Source of the DNA: Pseudomonas paracarnis
Lineage (GTDB): Bacteria; Pseudomonadota; Gammaproteobacteria; Pseudomonadales; Pseudomonadaceae
DNA: 64,000 bases
Direction of reading: 5' to 3'
Assembly (NCBI RefSeq): GCF_904063055.1
Contig: NZ_CAJFCN010000001.1
Coordinates: 806,001-870,000 of the forward strand
Shown: positions 9,721-22,692 of the stretch, in pieces
How the letters are laid out: every line of letters begins with the position of its first letter
Numbering within the stretch: the stretch's first letter is position 1
Made by a program: the position numbers and the translations under genes
The notes under the pieces: model-generated
Databases searched by the model: none
Seen by the model: only the letters and a program-made list of their open reading frames with translations
What the model was told of the DNA's origin: nothing

Positions 9721-11649
9721 TTATTGGTCGTCGAAGTACCGCTCATGCCAATCCACCAACGGCTGCGGTGAGTTGAGCTTCTGCCCGTAGATCACCGAAT
9801 AAGACAGCACGTTCTGCACATACTGGCGGGTTTCGTCGAAGGGGATGCTTTCCACCCACACGTCGAAACTCAGGTGGTCTGCGCCGCGCAGCCATTGGCG
9901 CACGCGGCCGGGGCCGGCGTTGTAGGCAGCGGAGGCGAGCACGCGGTTGCCGTTGAACTGGCTGTGAACCTGGCTCAGGTAAGCAGCGCCGAGCTGGATG
10001 TTTTTATCCGGGTCCAGCACCTGGGCCGGGGAGGCCAGGGGGATGCTGAACTTGCGCGCGGTTTCCTTGGCCGTGCCGGGCATCAGTTGCATCAGGCCGC
10101 TGGCGCCGACGCCGGAGCGGGCATCGTCCATGAACGCGCTTTCCTGACGGGTGATGGCAAAGATCCAGCTGGAGTGCAGGCCACGTACCTTGGCTTCGCG
10201 CACCAGGGTGTCGCGGTGGGCCATCGGGAAGCGGATGTCCAGATCGTCCCAGTACTGCGCCTGGCTGATGGTGCGGATCGCCGGGAAGTACCACTTCATG
10301 TCGTAGGCCAGTTTGGCCTGGGCGACCATCTCGTCACGGTTGAAATGACGGCTGACGTGGTACCACTCGCGGCGACCGTCGACGATCTGGCCACGGGCGT
10401 AGAATTCCAGGGCACGCCGCACCCCCGGGGTATTGCGCACCTTGTTGACCAGCGCCTGGCTCATCACCAGCGGCTTGTTGTTCAACTGGTAAGGGGCTTT
10501 GGAGCGGTCAGCAGCGAGGAAACCGTAGAAGTCCCGCTCCTTGGCCACGTTTTTGTACAGCACCAAAGCCTGCGGGTTTTTCGGCTCGGCCAGCTCCAGG
10601 CTGCGTGCCTGCCAGTAGCGCCAACGGTTGGTGGTGGCCAGGTCCTGTGGGAGTTTGCGGGTCAACTGGTAGGCGTCTTCCCAGCGCGCTAGGCGCAACA
10701 GCAGGCGCAGACGCCACTCGGAAACCGTATTGTCGCGTAACTCGGGGTCGTACTTGGTCATGACCTCCAGTGCGCGCGGGTCGAAGCGCTTGGCCAGGGT
10801 CAAGCCGATCTCGCGGGCAATCGAGACTTTTTCGTCACGGGAGAAGTGCATGCTGCTGGCGTAACCGTCGAGCAGCGACATGGCTTTGTCCGGATCCTGC
10901 CGCGCCAGGCGACGCAGGCCCAGGCCCACGGCGTCAGACATGGCCTCGGTGGCCGGCTGGAAGCGTGACGGGTCGCTGAGCATGTCGGGCTTTTGCGCCA
11001 CATCCACCATCAAGCGACCTTGGGCGCCGAGGGTGGGTAGGGTTTTCACCAAGCTATTGGCCAGCGCGTAGTTACGCGCTTCGGCGGCGAGCTTGGTGCG
11101 CTCCCAGATCTTCTGCTCGGTGAGCTGGCCGGCAGCGGCCCACTGGCCAAACGTGGCGTCACACGCGGCGGGCTGGGATTTGCCGGTCATCCACAATTTT
11201 TCGGCGGTCTTGTAGCCTTCAGCCTTGAGATTGTGGCTGAGCTGGTACTGGCCATGCAGGCAATCCAGCTCGACGAAATTGAGCTTGGTGTCGTAGTACT
11301 TTTCAAAAGTTTGCCAATCGCCGCGTTCGGCCAGCCAGCGCAGCCAACGCAGTTTCATCCAGTTGGCCTGGGGCAAGTCGCCGTGTTTGGCGAGGAATTG
11401 TTCGATTTCCTCGTTACTTGCGGTTTTCAGGCGCGCGGTCAGTTCGTCGTAGGCCAGGTAGGGCGTGAGCGGGTAATCGGCCAGGGCCTGGCTGTATTGC
11501 ATATAGGGGCCGCTGTCGCCCTTGGCCAAGGCACGTTTGGCTTGATCGTAATACTGGCGTTGAGTGGTGAGGTCCACCGCCTGGGCGGATTGAACGGCAG
11601 TGGCGGAAAGAAGCAGACAAGATAAAAAGTTGAAAAGGCGACTGCGCAT
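9721..11649 (-). CDS. slt: Soluble lytic murein transglycosylase Slt
   Basis: Periplasmic enzyme cleaving the MurNAc-GlcNAc bond of peptidoglycan with formation of 1,6-anhydro ends. The 642-residue protein matches Slt70 (645). It has a signal peptide (MRSRLFNFLSCLLLSATAVQ, ending SAQA), a long alpha-helical superhelix of roughly 400 residues, a linker, and a C-terminal lysozyme-like domain with the catalytic glutamate in ITRQESAF and the conserved GASGLMQLMPGTA and AYNAGPGRV motifs. The chosen ATG gives the signal peptide; its ribosome site is weak. Divergent from the ABC-F gene. Confidence 0.95.
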   Translation of the reverse strand: MRSRLFNFLSCLLLSATAVQSAQAVDLTTQRQYYDQAKRALAKGDSGPYMQYSQALADYPLTPYLAYDELTARLKTASNEEIEQFLAKHGDLPQANWMKLRWLRWLAERGDWQTFEKYYDTKLNFVELDCLHGQYQLSHNLKAEGYKTAEKLWMTGKSQPAACDATFGQWAAAGQLTEQKIWERTKLAAEARNYALANSLVKTLPTLGAQGRLMVDVAQKPDMLSDPSRFQPATEAMSDAVGLGLRRLARQDPDKAMSLLDGYASSMHFSRDEKVSIAREIGLTLAKRFDPRALEVMTKYDPELRDNTVSEWRLRLLLRLARWEDAYQLTRKLPQDLATTNRWRYWQARSLELAEPKNPQALVLYKNVAKERDFYGFLAADRSKAPYQLNNKPLVMSQALVNKVRNTPGVRRALEFYARGQIVDGRREWYHVSRHFNRDEMVAQAKLAYDMKWYFPAIRTISQAQYWDDLDIRFPMAHRDTLVREAKVRGLHSSWIFAITRQESAFMDDARSGVGASGLMQLMPGTAKETARKFSIPLASPAQVLDPDKNIQLGAAYLSQVHSQFNGNRVLASAAYNAGPGRVRQWLRGADHLSFDVWVESIPFDETRQYVQNVLSYSVIYGQKLNSPQPLVDWHERYFDDQ

Positions 11650-11862
11650 GAGACGTCCGTGCAGAGAAATCACGACTAGCACCGGCACTGCCGACACTGA
11701 TTGCCCCTAGCTTAGCCTTTTGCCAGCGGCCCGCGAAAGCTTTGCCGGCTGGTTCGTTCAAGTTCGCCGGAAATGTCCTACAGAACGTGTCAATAGAGAA
11801 AATGCCGACCGCATCCCACCCTCACATCAGGTAGAATGCGCGCCCAGTTTTTGGAGAAGCGT

Positions 11863-13785
11863 ATGACCCTGCTCAAATTCAGCGATGTGTCCCTTGCTTT
11901 CGGCGCCATGCCGTTGTTGGACAAGGTGTCCTGGCAGATCGCCCGTGGTGAGCGGGTGTGCATCATCGGCCGCAACGGCACCGGCAAGTCCAGCATGATG
12001 AAGCTGGTAAAAGGCGACCAGAAGCCCGATGACGGCTCTGTCTGGCGTGCCCCGGGCCTCAAGATCGGCGAATTGCCGCAAGAATTGCCGGTGGCCGACG
12101 GACGGACAGTGTTCGACGTGGTAGCCGAAGGCCTGGACGGTGTTGGCGAGTTGCTCGCGCAATACCATCACCTGGCACAGAACTGCGTCACCGAAGAAGA
12201 CCTGGACAAACTGATGCACGTCCAGCAAGACCTCGAAGCCCGTGACGGCTGGCGCTTGCAGCAACTGGTGGACAGCACCCTGAGCCGCCTGCAACTGCCG
12301 GCAGACAAGACCCTCGCCGAATTGTCCGGCGGCTGGCGTCGCCGTGTGCTGCTGGCCCAGGCCCTGGTGTCCGAGCCGGACCTGCTGCTGCTCGACGAAC
12401 CGACCAACCACCTGGACATCGGCGCCATCGCCTGGCTTGAAGAAGCCATCAAGGACTTCCAGGGCGCCGTGCTGTTTATCACGCACGACCGTGCTTTCCT
12501 GCAGAGCCTGGCTACGCGCATCCTCGAGCTGGACCGTGGCGGCCTGATCGACTGGAACGGCGACTACGCCAGCTTCCTGGTGCATAAGGAAGCCGCCCTG
12601 GCGGCCGAAGAAACCGCCAACGCGCTGTTCGACAAGAAGCTGGCCCAGGAAGAAGTCTGGATCCGCCAGGGCATCAAGGCCCGTCGCACCCGTAACGAAG
12701 GCCGCGTGCGTGCCTTGAAAGCCTTGCGCGTGGAGCGCAGTGAGCGCCGCGAGCGTACCGGCAAGGCCAATATCCAGCTCGATACTGCCGACAAGTCGGG
12801 CAAGCAAGTGATGGTGCTGGAGAACGTCAGCTTCCATCACCCGGACGGCCCGTTCCTGATCAAGGACTTCTCCATGGTCCTGCAGCGCGGCGACCGTATT
12901 GGCCTGTTGGGCGCCAACGGTACCGGCAAGACCACCTTGCTCAAGCTGATGCTCAGCGGTCTGCAACCGACCAGCGGCAAGGTGGAAGAGGGCACTCGCA
13001 TCGACGTGGCCTACTTTGACCAGTTGCGCCACCAGTTGGACCTGGAAAAGACCGTGATCGACAACGTCGCCGAAGGTCGCGACTTTATCGACATCGACGG
13101 CCAGAGCCGCCACGTACTCAGCTACCTGGGCGACTTCCTGTTCAGCCCGCAACGTGCGCGCACGCCGGTCAAGGCGCTGTCGGGGGGTGAGCGTGCGCGC
13201 CTGCTGCTGGCCAAGCTGTTCAGCAAGCCGGCCAACCTGCTGGTGCTCGACGAACCGACCAACGACCTCGACGTGGAAACCCTGGAACTGCTGGAAGAGG
13301 TCTTGCTGACCTTCAACGGCACCGTACTGATGGTCAGCCACGACCGGGAATTCCTCGACAACGTGGTCACCAGCACCCTGGTTTTCGAAGGCGAAGGCAA
13401 GGTGCGCGAATACGTGGGCGGTTATCAGGACTGGCTGCGTCAGGGCGGCTCGCCGCGCCTGCTGGGCGTGACCGAGAGCAAGTCGGGCAAGGCGGACCTG
13501 AACACGGCGGTGGTGGCTCCCGCCGCTGCCGAGGCGCCTGCACCGGCTGCTGACGCTGCGCCGGCCAAGAAGAAGCTGAGCTATAAGTTGCAGCGCGAGT
13601 TGGAAGCCTTGCCAGGCGATATCGACGCCAAGGAACAGCAGATCGCTGCGGTCGAAGCGGAAATGGCTGACGCCGGCTTCTACCTGCGCCCTGCGGCAGA
13701 AACCGCCAAGGTCATCGCCTCTCTGGAGACGCTGAACCAGGAGCTGGAAGCCTTGGTTGAGCGTTGGGCCGAGTTGGATGCCTGA
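11863..13785 (+). CDS. uup: ABC-F family ATPase Uup
   Basis: Soluble twin-ATPase of the ABC-F group that acts on ribosomes; Uup is also linked to precise excision of transposons. The 640-residue protein has two cassettes: Walker A GRNGTGKS and GANGTGKT, signatures LSGGWRRR and LSGGERAR, Walker B LLLLDEPTNHLD and LLVLDEPTNDLD. The two are joined by the arginine-rich linker RRTRNEGRVRALKAL. A proline/alanine-rich hinge then leads to a C-terminal coiled coil (about residues 585-638) that in Uup binds DNA. TTTGGAGAAG precedes the ATG. A strong terminator follows. Confidence 0.95.
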   Translation: MTLLKFSDVSLAFGAMPLLDKVSWQIARGERVCIIGRNGTGKSSMMKLVKGDQKPDDGSVWRAPGLKIGELPQELPVADGRTVFDVVAEGLDGVGELLAQYHHLAQNCVTEEDLDKLMHVQQDLEARDGWRLQQLVDSTLSRLQLPADKTLAELSGGWRRRVLLAQALVSEPDLLLLDEPTNHLDIGAIAWLEEAIKDFQGAVLFITHDRAFLQSLATRILELDRGGLIDWNGDYASFLVHKEAALAAEETANALFDKKLAQEEVWIRQGIKARRTRNEGRVRALKALRVERSERRERTGKANIQLDTADKSGKQVMVLENVSFHHPDGPFLIKDFSMVLQRGDRIGLLGANGTGKTTLLKLMLSGLQPTSGKVEEGTRIDVAYFDQLRHQLDLEKTVIDNVAEGRDFIDIDGQSRHVLSYLGDFLFSPQRARTPVKALSGGERARLLLAKLFSKPANLLVLDEPTNDLDVETLELLEEVLLTFNGTVLMVSHDREFLDNVVTSTLVFEGEGKVREYVGGYQDWLRQGGSPRLLGVTESKSGKADLNTAVVAPAAAEAPAPAADAAPAKKKLSYKLQRELEALPGDIDAKEQQIAAVEAEMADAGFYLRPAAETAKVIASLETLNQELEALVERWAELDA

Positions 13786-13802
13786 CTGATCGACCCGCAA
13801 TA

Positions 13803-13840
13803 AAAAAGCCCGGCACTCTTCTATGAGCGCCGGGCTTTTT
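13803..13840. terminator. Bidirectional terminator after uup
   Basis: A GC-rich stem AAAAGCCCGGC / GCCGGGCTTTT, extended by ACTC/GAGC with one mismatch, is flanked by A6 on the left and T5 on the right, so it can work on either strand. It ends uup and may also stop leftward transcription from the stress protein gene. Confidence 0.9.
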
Positions 13841-13862
13841 CATATGAAATACAGTTAAAAAT

Positions 13863-13950
13863 GTGGGAGCTGGCTTGCCTGCGATAGCAGTCTGCCAGTT
13901 GATGCATCGGGTGGCTGATACACCGCTATCGCAGGCAAGCCAGCTCCCAC
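13863..13950. repeat. REPIN between uup and the universal stress protein gene
   Basis: A complete inverted pair of the GTGGGAGCTGGCTTGCCTGC subtype with a spacer of about 40 bp. It ends 18 bp past the stop codon of the convergent universal stress protein gene. Confidence 0.88.
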
Positions 13951-13968
13951 ATTAGACCTTTATCGGTC

Positions 13969-14409
13969 TTACGGACTCTTTATCAGTTTGACGGCCAATA
14001 CATCGCACGGCGCGCCGTGCAATACATCATTGGCGGTCGAGCCCAGCAACAACGCCAAACCGTGACGACCATGGCTACCCACCACGATCAAGTCGCAAGC
14101 CTTTTCCTTGGCCAGGTGGTGAATTTCCTGGCGCGGTTGGCCGTATGTCAGGTGGCAGTCTTCCTTTTTCAGGTGCGGGTATTTGAGAATCAAACGGTCA
14201 AGGCGCTCCTTGGCCTGGTCAAATTGTTGTTGCTGCAGCTGGGAAAGGTCCATCGGCACGTCACCACCAAAGGCCATGGCCATGGGCTCGACGATGTGCA
14301 CCAACGACAGTTTGGCGCCATTGGCAATCGCGGATTCCTGTGCGCGCTTGATCACTGGATCGCACTCTTCGGTCAGGTCGACAGCGACCAGAATATGTTC
14401 GTAGGGCAT
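13969..14409 (-). CDS. Universal stress protein (UspA family)
   Basis: Single-domain cytoplasmic UspA-type protein of 146 residues. N-terminal HILVAVDLTEECDPVIKRA and the C-terminal nucleotide-loop signature VVGSHGRHGLALLLGSTANDVL (G-2x-G-9x-G-S/T type) indicate an ATP-binding member. GGAGGA precedes the ATG at a good distance. It is divergent from the small membrane-anchored gene to its right. The physiological trigger is unknown; family members respond to starvation or respiratory stress. Confidence 0.93.
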   Translation of the reverse strand: MPYEHILVAVDLTEECDPVIKRAQESAIANGAKLSLVHIVEPMAMAFGGDVPMDLSQLQQQQFDQAKERLDRLILKYPHLKKEDCHLTYGQPRQEIHHLAKEKACDLIVVGSHGRHGLALLLGSTANDVLHGAPCDVLAVKLIKSP

Positions 14410-14514
14410 GAGGCGTTCCTCCAGAGGACTGCAATAAGTTCAGTATGGCTGCTTTCAAGCGGATGGGGTTGCCGCAGATCAAATCCGCTCATCTAGAAAT
14501 TCGGGAGTACACAT

Positions 14515-14952
14515 ATGACGGTCTGGATAGTGGTGTCAATCCTTGCGGTGGTTTTGAGCCCCCTGGTATGGCTGCGACCTTCGCGCCAGCAGAGTGGGCG
14601 TATGGCCCTGCGCATGGAGGCACGCCGCATCGGCCTGGCCATGCAGTTGGCGCCTCAGGAATGGCCGCACTGGCTCAAGCAGGAGCCGCCGAGCCCCTGT
14701 GCGCAGTATTGCCGGCCACGACGCGGCAGCGCGCCCGCAACCTGGAGCTACTGGCAGCTGGAGCCGGGGCTATGGGTCAATCAGTGGCGTGAACCCTGTG
14801 TGGATGAGAAGTTGTTGCCGCATTTTGCAACGCTGCCGGCAAACGTCTACAAGGTCGAGGCCGACAAACAGATGATTGCTCTGTATTGGGGCGAAAAGGG
14901 CGACGCAAGCGTGCTGAAAGATATTGATACGCTGCTCAAGGCCCTGGCCTGA
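14515..14952 (+). CDS. Conserved Pseudomonas membrane-anchored protein
   Basis: A 145-residue protein with one N-terminal hydrophobic segment (VWIVVSILAVVLSPLVWL) followed by a hydrophilic domain containing four cysteines, two of them in PCAQYC. This is the position of a P. aeruginosa hypothetical between the stress protein and fadBA (PA3016 from memory). It looks anchored in the inner membrane; some annotations call such proteins YajC-like, which I cannot support from sequence. GGGAG precedes the ATG. A palindromic REP immediately downstream may serve as its terminator. Confidence 0.82.
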   Translation: MTVWIVVSILAVVLSPLVWLRPSRQQSGRMALRMEARRIGLAMQLAPQEWPHWLKQEPPSPCAQYCRPRRGSAPATWSYWQLEPGLWVNQWREPCVDEKLLPHFATLPANVYKVEADKQMIALYWGEKGDASVLKDIDTLLKALA

Positions 14953-14961
14953 CCCAAGCTC

Positions 14962-14989
14962 TGTAGGAGCGAGCCAGCTCGCTCCTACA
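14962..14989. repeat. Palindromic short REP pair
   Basis: Two facing half-REPs (TGTAGGAGCGAG and CTCGCTCCTACA) are separated by only a few bases, a REPIN with its spacer deleted. It directly follows the membrane-anchored gene and would form a strong hairpin in RNA. Confidence 0.75.
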
Positions 14990-15003
14990 GGAAAGCCAGG
15001 CAA

Positions 15004-15030
15004 TAAAAAGCCCGACATCATCATCGGGCT
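15004..15030 (-). terminator. Orphan leftward terminator
   Basis: Read leftward, AGCCCGA-loop-TCGGGCT is followed by five T residues and TTG. There is no convincing leftward gene to its right before fadB, so it either ends a short unannotated transcript or acts on antisense RNA from fadB. Confidence 0.7.
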
Positions 15031-15438
15031 GGAGGTGGCCAGGCAGGCCGGTAAATCTGCACATTGCCGCTAGCCTAGTCGTGTATTGCTTTCTGTACAG
15101 CCTTTTCACACATCCTTTCCATTATTGATCCTGTGAATATTTGAATATTGACGGGTGGCGAGCCTGTGGGCCGGGTTCTGAAATGACTGGAAAGTCGCGT
15201 TTTTCCTAGCCTTTGGAGCGATTGACAATTGCTCGGAATTGGATGAAGGTGGCGTACCCAAATCAAACGGGCGTATGAATTGAGCGTTTGCCTGTCAGAC
15301 GACTCATACAAAACCCGACTATCGCACTGGCGGGTGTGCCTGGCGGATTGGCGTGAGCATTGATTCAACTGTCAATGTCAAACCAGAGACCAGCGTCCAG
15401 TGTGTACTGTTCAGCTTCCATATCGTGGAGATCAGTTG
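15031..15438. other. Intergenic region before fadB
   Basis: About 400 bp without a recognised gene. Leftward it contains a GGA-rich stretch and a 12- to 15-codon ORF (MERMCEKAVQKAIHD) placed before the orphan terminator. Rightward it must carry the fadBA promoter, but I could not fix a clear -35/-10 pair nor a PsrA-type (G/C)AAAC-N4-GTTT(G/C) operator. Confidence 0.5.
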
Positions 15439-18791
<3,353 letters not shown>

Positions 18792-18807
18792 ACGTTCGGT
18801 TGACGGA

Positions 18808-18840
18808 AGCCGGGGCCCAGTGCCCCGGTTTTTGTTTTTT
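18808..18840 (+). terminator. Terminator of the fadBA operon
   Basis: A 7-bp all-GC stem CCGGGGC/GCCCCGG with a 5-nt loop, followed by a 12-base tract of T with a single G. Orientation matches fadBA. Confidence 0.92.
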
Positions 18841-18889
18841 GGAACTTTTAAATATTTTTTTTCAACAAATTTTGCATGAGGGCCAGAGC

Positions 18890-19126
18890 ATGAAAGTCGA
18901 ACCAGGGCTCTACCAGCATTACAAGGGGCCGCAGTACCGTGTTTTCAGCGTGGCGCGCCACTCTGAAACCGAAGAAGAAGTGGTGTTTTACCAAGCGCTG
19001 TATGGCGAATACGGCTTTTGGGTGCGCCCTTTGAGCATGTTCCTGGAGACCGTCGAAGTTGACGGCGAGCAGGTCCCGCGCTTTGCTTTGGTCACGGCCG
19101 AACCCAGTCTTTTTACAGGGCAATAA
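18890..19126 (+). CDS. DUF1653 family protein
   Basis: A 78-residue protein that is one DUF1653 domain: GLYQHYKGPQYRVFSVARHSETEEEVVFYQALY and FWVRPLSMFLETV are the family's typical segments. The fold resembles small SH3-like modules; no enzymatic function is established. The start is the ATG after GAGGGCC. Situated between fadA and topA, the same placement I recall in P. aeruginosa. The AT-rich tract before it (TTTAAATATTTTTTTTC) belongs partly to the fadBA terminator. Confidence 0.9.
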   Translation: MKVEPGLYQHYKGPQYRVFSVARHSETEEEVVFYQALYGEYGFWVRPLSMFLETVEVDGEQVPRFALVTAEPSLFTGQ

Positions 19127-19151
19127 CGGCAGGTCGCGCAGAATGCTGCGC

Positions 19152-19180
19152 TTGACCTCATCCGGTTGCCACTATATATA
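19152..19180 (+). promoter_or_regulatory. Sigma-70 promoter of topA
   Basis: TTGACC, a 17-bp spacer and TATATA give a near-consensus promoter about 60 bp before the topA start. No other gene lies between, so topA is probably transcribed independently of the DUF1653 gene. Confidence 0.75.
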
Positions 19181-19240
19181 GCGTTGCCGCGTCAGGCGCC
19201 AACTGCCTTTCACTTCTCGAATTCAGGAATTTTCCGATCC

Positions 19241-21862
19241 ATGGGCAAATCGCTGGTCATTGTGGAATCCCCGGCTAAGGCCAAGACCATCAACAAGTAC
19301 TTGGGCAACGAGTACGTGGTGAAGTCGAGTATCGGCCATATCCGAGACCTGCCCACCAGCGGTTCGGCTAGCGCCAGCAAGGAGCCTGCCGCCAAGCGCG
19401 GCAAGGCCGCCGCGGGCGAAGGTCCGGTACTCACGCCTAAAGAAAAAGCGCGCAAGCAACTGGTTTCGCGCATGGGTGTGGACCCGGACCATGGCTGGAA
19501 GGCCAAGTACGAAATCCTTCCGGGCAAGGAAAAGGTCATCGAAGAGCTGCGCCGGCTCGCCAAAGATGCTGACACCATCTATCTCGCGACGGACTTGGAC
19601 CGCGAAGGGGAAGCCATTGCCTGGCACCTGCGCGAAGCCATCGGCGGTGATGACAGCCGCTACAAGCGCGTGGTGTTCAACGAAATCACCAAGAAAGCCA
19701 TCCAGGAAGCCTTCTCCAAGCCGGGCGAGCTGGACATCGACCGTGTCAACGCCCAGCAGGCCCGTCGCTTCCTCGACCGCGTCGTCGGCTACATGGTCTC
19801 GCCACTGCTGTGGGCGAAGATCGCCCGTGGCCTGTCCGCCGGCCGTGTGCAATCGGTAGCGGTCAAGCTGGTGGTTGAGCGTGAGCGCGAGATCCGTGCG
19901 TTCATCCCTGAAGAATACTGGGAAGTCCACGCCGACCTCGGCACTGCCAAGGGCGCCAATGTGCGCTTTGAAGTGGCCCGTGAGAAAGGCGAGGCCTTCA
20001 AGCCGCTGAACGAAGCCCAGGCCATGGCCGCGCTGGAGAAGCTCAAGGCCTCCAGCTACAGCATCGTCAAGCGTGAAGACAAACCGACAAGCAGCAAACC
20101 GTCGGCGCCGTTCATCACCTCCACCCTGCAACAGGCCGCGAGCAACCGTTTGGGCTTCGGGGTGAAGAAGACCATGATGATGGCCCAGCGTCTGTATGAG
20201 GCTGGCTACATCACCTATATGCGTACGGACTCCACCAACCTGTCGCAAGACGCGGTGGCGATGGCGCGTACCTATATTGAAAGCGAATTCGGCAAGACCT
20301 ACCTGCCGGAGAAGCCGAACGTCTACAGCAGCAAGGAAGGCGCACAAGAGGCACACGAAGCGATTCGTCCTTCCGACGCCAACACCACGCCTGCCAAGCT
20401 GAGCGGCATGGAGCGCGACGCTGAGCGCCTCTACGAGCTGATCTGGCGCCAGTTCCTGGCTTGCCAGATGCTGCCGGCGCAATACCTGTCTACTACCGTC
20501 AGCGTGGGCGCGGGCGATTTCGAGCTGCGTGCCAAGGGCCGTATCCTCAAGTTCGATGGCTACACCCGTGTGATGCCGCAGATCGCCAAGCCTGGCGATG
20601 ATGATGTGCTGCCGGACATGGCCCAGGGCGACACACTGAAGCTGATCAAGCTCGACCCGTCCCAGCACTTCACCAAGCCGCCGGCGCGTTATTCCGAAGC
20701 CAGCCTGGTGAAAGAGATGGAGAAGCGCGGTATCGGTCGTCCGTCGACCTACGCGGCAATCATCTCCACCATCCAGGACCGTGGCTACGTTGCGCTGCAT
20801 AACCGTCGTTTCTATTCGGAAAAGATGGGTGACATCGTCACCGAGCGTCTGTCGGAGAGTTTCTCCAACTTGATGGATTACGGCTTCACTGCCGGCATGG
20901 AAGAGAACCTCGATGACGTGGCCCAGGGCGAACGCGACTGGAAAAACGTGCTGGATGAGTTCTACGGCGACTTCAAGAAAAAGCTTGAAGTGGCCGAGAA
21001 CCCCGAGAACGGGATGCGCGCCAACCAGCCGGTGATGACGGATATTCCGTGCACTACCTGCGGTCGACCGATGCAGATTCGTACCGCCTCCACCGGCGTG
21101 TTCCTCGGTTGCTCGGGCTACAGCCTGCCGCCCAAAGAGCGCTGCAAGGCGACCGTCAACCTGGTGCCGGGCGATGAAATCGCGGCTGACGACGAGGGTG
21201 AGTCCGAGTCGCTGGTGCTGCGTGGCAAGCACCGCTGCCCGATCTGCAGCACGGCGATGGACGCCTACCTGCTGGACGAGAAGCACAAGCTGCACATCTG
21301 TGGTAACAACCCGGATTGCAACGGCTACGAGATCGAAGAGGGCACCTATCGCATCAAGGGCTATGAAGGCCCGAGCCTGGAATGCGACAAGTGCGGCAGC
21401 GAGATGCAGCTCAAGACTGGCCGTTTCGGCAAGTTCTTCGGGTGCACCAACCCAACCTGCAAGAACACCCGCAAACTGCTGAAAAGCGGTGATGCGGCGC
21501 CGCCGAAGATGGATCCGGTGAAAATGCCCGAGCTCAAGTGCGAGAAGGTCAACGACACCTACATCCTGCGTGACGGCGCTTCGGGGCTGTTCCTGGCTGC
21601 GAGCCAGTTCCCGAAAAACCGCGAGACCCGTGCACCACTGGTGATGGAGATCGTGCCGCACAAGGACGAGATCGATCCGAAGTACCACTTCCTGTGTGAA
21701 GCGCCGAAAAAGGACCCGGATGGTCGCCCAGCCGTGATCCGTTACAGCCGCAAGACCAAGGAGCAGTACGTGCAGACCGAAGTGGACGGCAAGCCTACTG
21801 GCTGGAAAGCGTTCTACGACGGCGGCAAGTGGAAGGTCGAGGACAAGCGCCAGGGCGCTTGA
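19241..21862 (+). CDS. topA: DNA topoisomerase I (type IA)
   Basis: Relaxes negative supercoils by transient single-strand cleavage. The 873-residue protein has an N-terminal TOPRIM domain ([14 protein letters not shown], and [13 protein letters not shown] for the acidic triad), the core with active-site tyrosine at residue 326 in [11 protein letters not shown], and three C-terminal four-cysteine zinc elements beginning [16 protein letters not shown] and CDKCGSEM, then a further basic tail. Between TOPRIM motifs lies an alanine- and lysine-rich insert typical of pseudomonads. Start is the ATG of [14 protein letters not shown] lies upstream. A terminator follows. Confidence 0.97.
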   Translation: MGKSLVIVESPAKAKTINKYLGNEYVVKSSIGHIRDLPTSGSASASKEPAAKRGKAAAGEGPVLTPKEKARKQLVSRMGVDPDHGWKAKYEILPGKEKVIEELRRLAKDADTIYLATDLDREGEAIAWHLREAIGGDDSRYKRVVFNEITKKAIQEAFSKPGELDIDRVNAQQARRFLDRVVGYMVSPLLWAKIARGLSAGRVQSVAVKLVVEREREIRAFIPEEYWEVHADLGTAKGANVRFEVAREKGEAFKPLNEAQAMAALEKLKASSYSIVKREDKPTSSKPSAPFITSTLQQAASNRLGFGVKKTMMMAQRLYEAGYITYMRTDSTNLSQDAVAMARTYIESEFGKTYLPEKPNVYSSKEGAQEAHEAIRPSDANTTPAKLSGMERDAERLYELIWRQFLACQMLPAQYLSTTVSVGAGDFELRAKGRILKFDGYTRVMPQIAKPGDDDVLPDMAQGDTLKLIKLDPSQHFTKPPARYSEASLVKEMEKRGIGRPSTYAAIISTIQDRGYVALHNRRFYSEKMGDIVTERLSESFSNLMDYGFTAGMEENLDDVAQGERDWKNVLDEFYGDFKKKLEVAENPENGMRANQPVMTDIPCTTCGRPMQIRTASTGVFLGCSGYSLPPKERCKATVNLVPGDEIAADDEGESESLVLRGKHRCPICSTAMDAYLLDEKHKLHICGNNPDCNGYEIEEGTYRIKGYEGPSLECDKCGSEMQLKTGRFGKFFGCTNPTCKNTRKLLKSGDAAPPKMDPVKMPELKCEKVNDTYILRDGASGLFLAASQFPKNRETRAPLVMEIVPHKDEIDPKYHFLCEAPKKDPDGRPAVIRYSRKTKEQYVQTEVDGKPTGWKAFYDGGKWKVEDKRQGA

Positions 21863-21881
21863 TCCGCTAGTCTGTTAACGC

Positions 21882-21908
21882 CAAAAGCCGTCTGTATAGA
21901 CGGTTTTT
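21882..21908. terminator. Terminator after topA
   Basis: Stem CCGTCT/AGACGG with a GTAT loop, preceded by AAAAG and followed by TTTTTG. Short, but the T tract and position support its use by topA; the left A run could allow weak function on the other strand. Confidence 0.75.
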
Positions 21909-21914
21909 GCTTAC

Positions 21915-22014
21915 TGTAGGAGCGAGCTTGCTCGCGAAGATCGTTAACGAAAACGCGGGAAACCTGGCACCCTGCGGTGCCTGGAAGTTTTTCGCGAGCA
22001 AGCTCGCTCCTACA
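21915..22014. repeat. REPIN of the TGTAGGAGCGAGCTTGCTCGC subtype
   Basis: The arms match the second REP subtype and enclose a spacer of about 50 bp that itself contains a small inverted repeat (GGCACC...GGTGCC). It lies in the leader of the following gene, ending 39 bp before its start. Confidence 0.85.
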
Positions 22015-22053
22015 CAGCCAGCATCACGCCTATTCGTTGTGGAGATTGCCGTC

Positions 22054-22575
22054 ATGGCCAACGAACTCTATACCCGTACCAATCAGAAAATTTACTTCGC
22101 GGGTTTATCCCTGGAGGCCCTTGGCCGTGCCGAGGAAGGGAAAGAGATGAACGCCATCGCGCTGGTACAGGCGGGGCGCGAAGCGGCGTTGTTCCACCTG
22201 TACGGTGCCTTGCTGGGGCTGTGCCATGAGATCGCCGGGTTCTACCGCCTACCCCAGGCCGGTGCGCCGCGTGCAGAAATGATCATGAATCGTGAAGTGC
22301 TGGATTCCATGGCGATCCCCGAGTTGGCCGAGCTGGTGGAAATGGCCCAAAGCCCCGACAGTTGGGTGGCACGGCTGCTCAAAGCCCATGCGGATATGTT
22401 TCAACCGCCGCGTATTCCCCATGTGCCCAAAGGTGATGTCACCCAGCCGCTGATCGTCGCCGTGGCCTTGGAACAGGATGAGCCCAAGCCTTTGAGCCGT
22501 GAGGAGTTGGAAGGCTGGCGCCAGGAGCTGAAAAAGATGGCGCTGCGTTTTCGTGAAGGGCTCAACGAGTGCTGA
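22054..22575 (+). CDS. DUF6586 family protein
   Basis: A 173-residue cytoplasmic protein, mainly helical. I recognise it as the Pseudomonas hypothetical that follows topA, which I believe is DUF6586; no biochemical role is known. Visible segments include NEVNAIA-like helix KEMNAIALVQAGREAAL, the histidine-containing LYGALLGLCHEIAGFY, and an acidic C-terminal helix. The ATG was selected because GTGGAG precedes it by 9 bp; upstream reading frame lies within the REPIN. It is probably transcribed alone. Confidence 0.8.
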   Translation: MANELYTRTNQKIYFAGLSLEALGRAEEGKEMNAIALVQAGREAALFHLYGALLGLCHEIAGFYRLPQAGAPRAEMIMNREVLDSMAIPELAELVEMAQSPDSWVARLLKAHADMFQPPRIPHVPKGDVTQPLIVAVALEQDEPKPLSREELEGWRQELKKMALRFREGLNEC

Positions 22576-22595
22576 AGGGGTTGCACTAAGCAAAT

Positions 22596-22692
22596 GTGGA
22601 GGCTGGCTTGCCTGCGATGACGGCCTGCCAGCCGACACCTATCGATCTGATGCCCCGCGTTCAACCTGTGGCAGCTGGCTTGCCTGCGATGG
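22596..22692 (+). repeat. Two REPs in direct orientation
   Basis: Two same-direction copies (GTGGAGGCTGGCTTGCCTGC and GTGGCAGCTGGCTTGCCTGC) lie 72 bp apart, about the same period as the tandem array near dusA. This differs from the inverted REPIN arrangement seen elsewhere. Confidence 0.75.

Noticed and set aside
11827..13800. A 657-codon open frame antisense to uup; similar long antisense frames under fadB, topA, mfd, acnA and gap
   Set aside because: High GC with strong third-position bias keeps antisense frames open. The sense products are complete, well-known proteins and the antisense translations show no recognisable domains.
15200..15438. PsrA operator before fadBA
   Set aside because: AAAC and GTTT half-sites occur (for example CAAAC at 15,265 and GTTTG at 15,287) but their spacing is far from the required 2-4 bp.
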